DNA of 64,000 bases, taken from contig NZ_AUEA01000009.1 of assembly GCF_000425745.1 (NCBI RefSeq), positions 62,001 to 126,000 of the forward strand. The letters run 5' to 3'. The stretch comes from Pseudomonas cremoricolorata DSM 17059 = NBRC 16634. GTDB taxonomy: Bacteria; Pseudomonadota; Gammaproteobacteria; Pseudomonadales; Pseudomonadaceae. The notes under the pieces are model-generated. The model worked only from the letters and a program-made list of their open reading frames with translations, was not told the origin of the DNA and made no database searches. Shown one piece after another: positions 28,281-36,000 of the stretch. A program made the position numbers and the translations under genes. Positions within the stretch are counted from its first letter, which is position 1; each line of letters starts with the position of its first letter.

Positions 28281-29150
28281 ATGCCCAAGGCTTCCCACCA
28301 CGATCTGCGTATTGCCTTCCGCGAGTTGCTCGCGTCCGATTCCTGCTACCACACCGCCTCGGTCTTCGACCCGATGTCGGCGCGCATCGCGGCCGATCTT
28401 GGCTTCGAAGTGGGCATCCTCGGCGGCTCGGTCGCCTCGTTGCAAGTGCTGGCCGCACCAGACTTCGCCCTGATCACCCTGAGTGAATTCGTCGAGCAGG
28501 CCACGCGCATCGGCCGGGTGGCGCAGCTGCCGTTTCTGGCTGACGCCGACCACGGTTACGGCAACGCACTCAACGTGATGCGCACGGTCATCGAACTGGA
28601 ACGCGCAGGCGTCAGCGCCCTGACCATCGAAGACACCTTGCTGCCGGCGCAATTTGGCCGCAAGTCCACCGACCTGATCTCGGTCGACGAAGGTGTCGGC
28701 AAGATTCGCGCAGCCGTCGAAGCGCGGGTCGATTCGGCCATGGCGATCATTGGCCGGACCAACGCCGGCGTGCTCAGCACCGAGGAAGTCATCCACCGTA
28801 CGCAGAGCTACCAGAAGGCCGGCGCCGATGGCATCTGCATGGTCGGCATCAAGGACTTCGATCACCTCGAGCAGATTTCCAGCCACCTCAGCGTGCCGCT
28901 GATGCTGGTCAGCTATGGCAACCCCAACCTGCGCGACGACCAGCGCCTGGCAGAGCTCGGCGTGCGCATCGTGGTCGACGGGCATGCCGCCTACTTCGCG
29001 GCTATCAAGGCCACCTACGACTGCCTGCGCCTGCAACGTGGCCGGCAGAACAAGTCGGAAAACCTCAGTGCCACCGAGCTGTCGCACACCTACACCCAGC
29101 CTGAGGACTACATCCGCTGGGCCAAGGAGTACATGAACGTCGAGGAGTGA
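28281..29150 (+). CDS. Oxaloacetate decarboxylase (isocitrate lyase / PEP mutase family)
   Basis: 289-residue TIM-barrel enzyme of the isocitrate lyase/PEP-mutase superfamily. The Mg-binding and active-site motifs are [13 protein letters not shown] (about residue 87) and [12 protein letters not shown] (about 118). The sequence resembles the P. aeruginosa enzyme shown to decarboxylate oxaloacetate rather than cleave methylisocitrate; it lacks the KKCGH catalytic Cys loop of lyases. ATG 28281 is preferred over GTG 28275 because GGAG at 28272-28275 gives the right spacing. Confidence 0.88.
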   Translation: MPKASHHDLRIAFRELLASDSCYHTASVFDPMSARIAADLGFEVGILGGSVASLQVLAAPDFALITLSEFVEQATRIGRVAQLPFLADADHGYGNALNVMRTVIELERAGVSALTIEDTLLPAQFGRKSTDLISVDEGVGKIRAAVEARVDSAMAIIGRTNAGVLSTEEVIHRTQSYQKAGADGICMVGIKDFDHLEQISSHLSVPLMLVSYGNPNLRDDQRLAELGVRIVVDGHAAYFAAIKATYDCLRLQRGRQNKSENLSATELSHTYTQPEDYIRWAKEYMNVEE

Positions 29151-29159
29151 TCCTCGTCT

Positions 29160-30092
29160 TCATTCGCTCGAGGCGGGCAGATGTTCCTGCGCAGTCAGGC
29201 TCCACGGCGAGCCATCGGCAAAACGCTCGACCAGAAAGTCGAGCATGCTGCGCAGCGTTGCCGGCATGTGCCTGCGTGAGGTGTACACCGCGTTGAGCAT
29301 CAGTTCACGGGGTTTGGCCTGGGGCAACAGGCCAACCAGCTCGCCGCTGCCCAGCGCCGGCGCGGCCAGGTAGGCCGGCAACAGCGCGATGCCGGCGCCC
29401 AGCACGGCAGCTTTTTGCAGGCTGATCGCCTCGTTGCAGCTGATGTTGCCTTTCACTGCCACCTGCACGGCCTCGCGCTCCACCTCGAAATGCCAGTCAG
29501 CGTTGCTGAAATAGGTGTGGGTCAGGCAGTTGTGCAGCGCCAGATCCTCGACCTGCAACGGCGTGCCATGGGCCTTCAGGTAGGCCGGGCTGGCGCAGAC
29601 CACCGAGCGACACAAGGCCAGTGGGCGGGCGATCAGGTTGGGGTCGAGCACGTGGCAGGAACGGATCGCCAGATCGATGCGCTCCTCGACCAGGTCCACC
29701 GTGCGATCGAGCATCTGCAACTCGACCTTCACCGCCGGGTAGCGCTGGGCGTACTCCACCACCGCATCGATCAACTGCGCCTGGCCGAACGAACTGCTGA
29801 CGCTGATGCGCAGCGTGCCGCGCGGTGCGTCGTCGGGTCGGCGGACGGCGTCGTGCAGTTCCCCGGCCAGCTCCAGCAATTGTCGGCAGCGCGGCAGGGT
29901 TTCCTGGCCGGCGGCGGTCAGGCTGAGCCTGCGCGTGGTGCGCTGCATGAGGCGGGCGCCCACCCAGTCTTCCAGCTCGGCCAGATAGCGCGACACCACC
30001 GGTCTGGACAGTTGCAGCTGCTCGGCGGCGGCCGACTGGCTGCCCAGATCGACCACGCTGACGAACACGCGCATGGCAGTTAGACGGTCCAT
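29160..30092 (-). CDS. LysR-family transcriptional regulator
   Basis: 310-residue LTTR of the CrgA/PtxR-like group. The helix-turn-helix lies at MRVFVSVVDLGSQSAAAEQ and LSRPVVSRYLAELEDWVGA. The effector domain begins near residue 90 with GTLRISVSSSFGQAQLID. Convergent with the oxaloacetate decarboxylase and divergent from the metallo-beta-lactamase-fold gene at 30262, which is therefore its most likely target. Confidence 0.9.
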   Translation of the reverse strand: MDRLTAMRVFVSVVDLGSQSAAAEQLQLSRPVVSRYLAELEDWVGARLMQRTTRRLSLTAAGQETLPRCRQLLELAGELHDAVRRPDDAPRGTLRISVSSSFGQAQLIDAVVEYAQRYPAVKVELQMLDRTVDLVEERIDLAIRSCHVLDPNLIARPLALCRSVVCASPAYLKAHGTPLQVEDLALHNCLTHTYFSNADWHFEVEREAVQVAVKGNISCNEAISLQKAAVLGAGIALLPAYLAAPALGSGELVGLLPQAKPRELMLNAVYTSRRHMPATLRSMLDFLVERFADGSPWSLTAQEHLPASSE

Positions 30093-30261
30093 GATTTGTC
30101 CGAATTACGAAATGAACTGTGTCCAATGATGGCATTTTTTGCCGGCAATCGAGCCAATAAGCTGTCGACCTTTGCCGGTGCGTCAACCGGGTGGCGCCTT
30201 GTGGGCGAAGCGTAACGCTGGCCGCCCCAGCGCTGGTCCGTCATTTCCCGGAGGATGTCCG

Positions 30262-31140
30262 ATGTTGTCACGCTCCTTGCTTCGCAGGCTGCTGTTGGCT
30301 TGCCTGTTCCTTTCGACGCCGCTGCTCGCCGCCGAGCCGCTTCGGCTCGAGGTCTTCAATCCGGGCGAGGACGGCGTGTTTCCGGTCAGTTCGGTGATCG
30401 TCAGCGGCAAGCATGAGGCACTGCTGATCGACGCTCAGTTCGGCAAGGCCCAGGCCGAGCAACTGGTGCGCCGGCTCAAGGCCAGCGGCAAACGCCTCAA
30501 GGCGATCTATATCAGCCATGGCGACCCGGACTACTACTTCGGGCTGTATACCGTGCTCAAGGCCTTCCCACGCACGCCGGTGCTGGCCTCCCGCGCCACC
30601 GCCAAATACATCCGCAAGACCATGAACGCCAAGCGGCTGTACTGGGCGCCCAAGCTCGGCGCCGATGCCCCCGAGCGGCTGATCGCGCCGAAAGTGCTCA
30701 AGGGTGATCGGCTGGTTCTGGAAGGGCAGGCCGTGCAAGTGATCGGCCTGGATGGCCCGCAGCCGGTTCGCAGCTTCGTGTGGATTCCCTCCATTCGTGC
30801 AGTGCTTGGCGGGGTCGTGGTGTCAGAAGGGCTGCACGTGTGGATGGCCGATACGCAATCGGCGCAGTCCCATGTCGACTGGCTGAGCACCCTGGCGCGC
30901 ATCGAGTCGCTGCAACCTCGCACGGTGATTCCCGGCCATTACCTGGGCGAGAGCACCCGTGACGTGCGCGCGGTGCAGTTCACCGCCGACTACATCCGCG
31001 CCTTCGATGCCGAGGCCAGCAAAGCCCGTGATGCCGTCGAACTGATCACGGCGATGAAGTTGCGCTACCCAAGGCTCGCCGACGACAGCTCGCTTGAGCT
31101 GAGCGCCAAGGTCGCCAAGGGCGAGATGAGCTGGCCGTGA
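30262..31140 (+). CDS. Exported metallo-beta-lactamase-fold protein with altered metal motif
   Basis: 292-residue protein with a signal peptide (LLLACLFLSTPLLAAEP). The fold is that of MBL hydrolases: beta strands around SSVIVSGKHEALLIDAQFG, then YISHGDPDYYFGL where the family motif HxHxDH is expected, and later VIPGHYLGES with the conserved His. Only the first His and the Asp of the motif remain; the second and third His are Asp and Tyr. A site using Asp ligands is known in some MBL relatives, so activity is possible. GGAGG precedes ATG 30262. Substrate unknown. Confidence 0.82.
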   Translation: MLSRSLLRRLLLACLFLSTPLLAAEPLRLEVFNPGEDGVFPVSSVIVSGKHEALLIDAQFGKAQAEQLVRRLKASGKRLKAIYISHGDPDYYFGLYTVLKAFPRTPVLASRATAKYIRKTMNAKRLYWAPKLGADAPERLIAPKVLKGDRLVLEGQAVQVIGLDGPQPVRSFVWIPSIRAVLGGVVVSEGLHVWMADTQSAQSHVDWLSTLARIESLQPRTVIPGHYLGESTRDVRAVQFTADYIRAFDAEASKARDAVELITAMKLRYPRLADDSSLELSAKVAKGEMSWP

Positions 31141-31146
31141 CCCGGC

Positions 31147-32994
31147 TCAGCCCTGGGCCAGCGGCTGTCTTAGCGCCACCCGCTTGAGCGCATCCTCGAA
31201 ATCCCTTACGAAGCGTGGCGTGTCGAACAGCACCGACGATTCGCGCCCGGCCTGCAGGCGCTGGCGCAGGCTGGTCAGGCGCTGCGGGTTGCTCGCCAGC
31301 TCCACGGCGCGGTCTTCATAGGCTTGCAGCGACTGGCAGATCAGCTCCGGCAGGCCCAGCGCGGTGAGCAGGCTGCCGGCCATGCGCGAGGCGAAGGTGC
31401 GACCCGAGCGGGTCAGCACCGGCAGGCCCATCCACAGCGCATCGTTGGCGGTGGTGCCGGCGTTGAACGGGTAAGTGTCGAGGAACAGGTCGGCGGCGCT
31501 GTAGCGGGCCAGGTACTGCGCCGGCGCCACCCGCGGGGCGAACAGCAGGCGCTGCGGATCGACGCCTTGCTCGGCGGCCCGTGCGCACAGGTTGCCCTGG
31601 GCCCAGGGGTTGTCCGCCAGCAGCCAGAGCACGCTGCCCGGGGTGCGCTGAAGAATGCGCATCCAGCAGTCGAACACCGCTTCATTGAACTTGTAGTTGT
31701 TGTTGAACGAGCAGAACACGAAGCGCTCGGCAGGCAGGCCGCAGTCGGCGCGGCTGGGCAGCTCGGCGACCGGGCGCTGGCGGTCGCTGCACTGGTAGAT
31801 CTGCGCCAGATACAGAGGCGTTTCGCTGTAGTAGGGCTTTTCCCGGTCGGGGATCAGGTACTGGTCGGCGATCACGTAGTCGATGCCGGGCAGGCCGGTG
31901 CTGCCGGGAAAACCCAGATAGGTCATTTGCACCGGCGCCGGGCGCAGGGCGGGGATGTCCGGGCGGGCACCGGCGGTCAGGCCATGCAGGTCGATGAGAA
32001 TGTCGATTTCATGGCGGCGGATGCACTGTGCGGCGGCATTGTCATCCAGCTCACCGATGGGCACGAAATGATCCATCGCCTGACGCACCCGCTGACGCAG
32101 GGCCGAACCGTCCTCGCGGCTCCAGCAGAAGCCATACACCTCGAACTGGCTGCGGTCGATCAGCTCGAACAGCTCGACGGTCAGCAGCGACACCGCGTGC
32201 AGGCAGAAATCCGAAGACAGAAAACCGATGCGCAGTTTGTCGTGGGCATAGCCCTCGGCAGGCGCCAGGCTCAGCCCCGGTTGCCTGACCCGCTCACGCA
32301 CGAAGCGCATGGCCGCCGCCAGTTGCAGGCCCGGTTCGTCGCTGGCCGCCAGCAGCGCGAGCGGCGAGGCGGCCTTGAGCAGATCGCCTGCGCTGACGCC
32401 CGGCAAAGTGCTGAAGGCCGGCCATACGCATTGCTTCTGGCGCAGGTGCAGCCAATGCTGAATCACCTTGGGCTGCGCGGGGGCAGCGATCAGGCTGGCC
32501 TGCAACGCCGCTTCGGCGGCGGCGAACGCACGGGTTTCTTCCGAGAGTCGGCCCAGGGCGTTACAGGTCATCAGGTACAGCTCGCGGCTGTGCTCGGCAT
32601 CGACCAAGCGCTGGTCGAGCATCGCCTGCCAGGTCGCCAGCGCCTGTTGCGGCTGTTGCTGACGTTCTTGCAGCGCGCCCAGGTTGAACCAGGCCTGGGC
32701 GAACTCGGGGTTCTGCGTGATGGCGGCGCGGTAGGCCTGTTCGGCCCCGGCCAGCTCGCCCAGCCCGGTCAGGGTCGCACCGAGGTTGAACTGAATGATG
32801 TAGTTGACCGACGAGTGACAATGGCGCAGCCAGTGCTGATACAGCACGGCTACGTCGCGTGGACGCTGGGCGGCATTGAGGCGCTCGGCGGTTTCCAGCA
32901 GGCGCATGGGTTCGAGCGCGGCGCGCTCGGCCAGTTGCAGGGCGGCTGCCAGCACCGCGTCGAGGTCGGGGCTGTGAAGGATGTCGGTAGGCAT
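31147..32994 (-). CDS. TPR-GT41 (OGT/SPINDLY-type) protein O-glycosyltransferase
   Basis: 615-residue cytosolic glycosyltransferase. TPR-like helices cover about residues 60-145 (NYIIQFNLGATLTGLGELAG, AQAWFNLGALQERQQQPQQA). The GT41 catalytic halves follow: LRIGFLSSDFCLHAVSLLTV and DILIDLHGLTAGARPDI (about 255-345). Next come FCSFNNNYKFNEAVFDCWMR and LFLDTYPFNAGTTANDALWM, the UDP-sugar-binding and C-terminal OGT signatures (about 440-530). This family adds GlcNAc or related sugars to Ser/Thr (or Asn) of proteins before export. It lies 81 bases downstream of the Thr-rich repeat protein on the same strand, behind a terminator, so that protein is the obvious candidate substrate (inference). Confidence 0.9.
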   Translation of the reverse strand: MPTDILHSPDLDAVLAAALQLAERAALEPMRLLETAERLNAAQRPRDVAVLYQHWLRHCHSSVNYIIQFNLGATLTGLGELAGAEQAYRAAITQNPEFAQAWFNLGALQERQQQPQQALATWQAMLDQRLVDAEHSRELYLMTCNALGRLSEETRAFAAAEAALQASLIAAPAQPKVIQHWLHLRQKQCVWPAFSTLPGVSAGDLLKAASPLALLAASDEPGLQLAAAMRFVRERVRQPGLSLAPAEGYAHDKLRIGFLSSDFCLHAVSLLTVELFELIDRSQFEVYGFCWSREDGSALRQRVRQAMDHFVPIGELDDNAAAQCIRRHEIDILIDLHGLTAGARPDIPALRPAPVQMTYLGFPGSTGLPGIDYVIADQYLIPDREKPYYSETPLYLAQIYQCSDRQRPVAELPSRADCGLPAERFVFCSFNNNYKFNEAVFDCWMRILQRTPGSVLWLLADNPWAQGNLCARAAEQGVDPQRLLFAPRVAPAQYLARYSAADLFLDTYPFNAGTTANDALWMGLPVLTRSGRTFASRMAGSLLTALGLPELICQSLQAYEDRAVELASNPQRLTSLRQRLQAGRESSVLFDTPRFVRDFEDALKRVALRQPLAQG

Positions 32995-33013
32995 GGCGCC
33001 AGGTTCTCCGCCA

Positions 33014-33047
33014 ATAAAAAAATACCGAGCTCTTTCGAGCTCGGTAT
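33014..33047 (-). terminator. Intrinsic terminator between repeat protein and GT41 gene
   Basis: ATACCGAGCTC and GAGCTCGGTAT (33022-33032, 33037-33047) form a perfect 11-bp stem with a TTTC loop, and the minus strand continues into a seven-base T-run. It lies after the repeat-protein stop and about 20 bases before the GT41 start codon, so GT41 expression would need read-through or a very short separate leader. Confidence 0.92.
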
Positions 33048-33075
33048 CGGGTCAGTCAAGGTTTACCACTGACGA

Positions 33076-36000
33076 TCAGTGAATCCAAGTCTGCACATCG
33101 GTTGCGACCAGCAGTTGCACGTCGCCGTCGTTGAACACGTTGTAGCTGGCGCCGTCCACTTCGGTGGTGCCCGCCGACTGCCACTGGCCGGCATCGCCGC
33201 TGAGGTTGACGCTGTCGTTGTGCGCACCGTCGACGATCAACTGCACCGGCGCCGCCGCGCCGTTGCCGGCTTCACCCTGTACCGCCTGGCCCAGCGCTGC
33301 CACGGCTGCGGCATCGAGGGTCAGGCTGGTGGCCTTGGCGCCATCGGCGGCCAGGTCGACGTGGGCCACGGTCTGCCCGTCACGCTGGCTGAGGTCGATG
33401 GCCTGGGCGCTGTTGCCATCGGTACGGAACCACACGTCGGCGATGCTGTGGCTCTGGCCGTCGCTGGTTTCGAAGCTGGCGTTGAGGCCGATCAGGTTGC
33501 CATGGTTGAGCTCGGCGGTCTTGCTCACATCGAGGTTGAACTGGGTGATGCCCAGATCGCTCAGGCTGTGCAGCTCGCCGGCATCGGTGATGCCATCGTC
33601 GTTGCGGTCGACCCACACTTGCAGGGCGGCGAACAGCGCGTCAGAGGCATTGACCACGCCATCGTGATTGCTGTCCAGGCTGGCCAGGGCCTCGAAGCCG
33701 TCCTTGGCCAGCGAGCCATCGGGCAGGCGGAAGGCCGAACCGAACAGCTCCGAACCGTCGTTGACCAGGCCGTCGCCGTTGCGGTCGAGCACCAGCAGGC
33801 CGTCACCGCCGCTGGCCCAGCCGGTGGTTTCCTTGTGGCCGTCGGCGTTGAGGTCGAACTTGACCCCATTGCTCAGGTGGCGGGTTTGCACACCGTCGCC
33901 ATTGAGGTCGAGCACCAGCGGGGTCGACAGCGCCAAGGCATCGATCTGGCTGGCGCTCATGGCCTGCAATTGCGCGGTGGTGAAGGCATCGACCTGGTTC
34001 ATCGACAGGTGCGACAACTGCGCGGTGGTCAGGGCTGCCGCCTGGGTGGTGGTCAGCGCGGCCACTTGCGCAGTGGTCAGGGCGGCCATGTCGGTGGTTT
34101 CGATGGCGATGATCTGCGCGGTGGTCAGCGCTGCGATGTCAGCGGTTTCCATCGCCGCGAACTGGGTCGCTTTGAGGGCGACGATCTGCGCCGTGGTCAG
34201 GGCGGCCACTTGGGCAGTGGTCAATGCCACGACCTGGGCATTGGTCAGCGCCGCGACATCAGCGGTTTCCATGGCCGCCACTTGCGTGGTGGTCAGCGCT
34301 GCGATCTGGCCGACCTTGAGCGCGGCCACTTGTGCGGTGGTCAACGCCACCACCTGAGCCGTGGTCAGTGCCGCGGTCTGCGCGGTGGTCAGGCTCGCCA
34401 CACTGGCCAGCGACAGCGCCGCGACGTCGGCGGTTTCCAGCGCGGCCACCTGGGTGGTGGTCAGCGCTGCGGCCTGGGCGGTGGTCAACGCGGCCACTTG
34501 CGCGGTGGTCAGCGCTACTACCTGAGCGGTGGTCAGTGCGGCGATGTCGGCGTTTTCCATCGCAGCGATCTGCGTCGGTTTCAGCGCAGCCACTTGTGCA
34601 GTGGTCAGTGCAGCGACCTGGGCCGTGGTCAGGGCCACCAGCTGCGGGTTGCTCAGGGCTGCCAGGTCGGCGTTTTCCAGAGCCGCCACTTGCGTGGTGG
34701 TGAGGGCCGCGATCTGCGTCGGCTTGAGCGCGGCCACTTGGGCAGTGGTCAGCGCGACCACCTGGGCGGTGGTCAAGGCGGCCAGGTCGGCGTTCTCCAT
34801 CGCGGCGATCTGCGTGGGTTTCAGCGCGGCGACCTGGGCGGTGGTCATCGCGGCCACCTGGGCGGTGGTCAGCGCGACGATGCCGGCGGTGCTCAGAGCG
34901 GCGACGTCGACCGTCTGCATGGCCGCCACTTGCGTGGTGGTCAGGGCCGCAACCTGGGCCGGTTTCAGCGCGGCCACCTGGGCGGTGGTCAGGGCGACGA
35001 CCTGGTCGGTGGTCAGTGCGGCAGTTTGGGCGGTGGTCAGGGCAGCGATGCTGTTGACTGGCAGCGCGGCCAGGTCAGCGGTTTCCAGCGCGGCGACCTG
35101 GGCAGTGGTGAGGGCCGCCACCTGGGCGGTAGTCAGCGCCGCGACCTGTGCGGTGGTCAGGGCGACGATCTGCGCGGTGGTCAGCGAGGCCACATCCACG
35201 GTTTGCATGGCCGCGATCTGCGTCGGTTTCAGGGCGGCCACTTGCGCGGTCGTGAGCGCCGCAACCTGTGCGGTGGTCAGGGCGATGACTCCGGCGGTGG
35301 TCAGAGCGGCAATGTCGACGGCCTCGATGGCCGCCACCTGGGTGGTGGTCAGTGCCGCCACTTGGGCGGTGGTCAACGCGGCCACCTGGGCGGTGCCGAG
35401 GGCCACCACCTGAGCGGTGGTCAGGGCCGCGACGTCAGCGGTTTCCATGGCGCTGATCTGCGTGGGTTTCAGCGCGGCGACCTGGGCGGTGGTCAAGGCT
35501 GCGACCTGGGCGGTGGTCAGCGCGACGATGCCTGCGCTGCTCAGCGAGGCCAGATCGACCGGCTGCATGGCCGCCACTTGCGTGGTGGTCAGCGCAGCGA
35601 CCTGAGCAGGCTTGAGCGCGCCGGCCTGGGCGGTGGTAAGGGCGACGATCTGTGCGGTGGTCAGCGCCGCGGTCTGTGCGGTGGTCAGTGCGGCGATGCT
35701 ACCCAACGGCAGGGCGGCGATGTCAGCGGTCTCCATCGCGGCGATCTGCGCGGTGGTGAGGGCAGCGATCTGCGTTGGCTTGAGCGCGGCCACCTGGGCC
35801 GTGGTCAGCGCCACCACTTGATCGGTAGTCAGCGCGGCGACGTCAGCGGTTTCCATGGCAACGATCTGCGTCGGCTTGAGCGCAGCGACCTGGGCGGTGG
35901 TCAGCGCCGCCACCTGTGCGGTGGTCAGGGCGACGATGCTGGTGGTGGTCAGCGCAGCGACGTCGACGGTTTCCATGGCCGCCACTTGCGCGGTGGTCAG

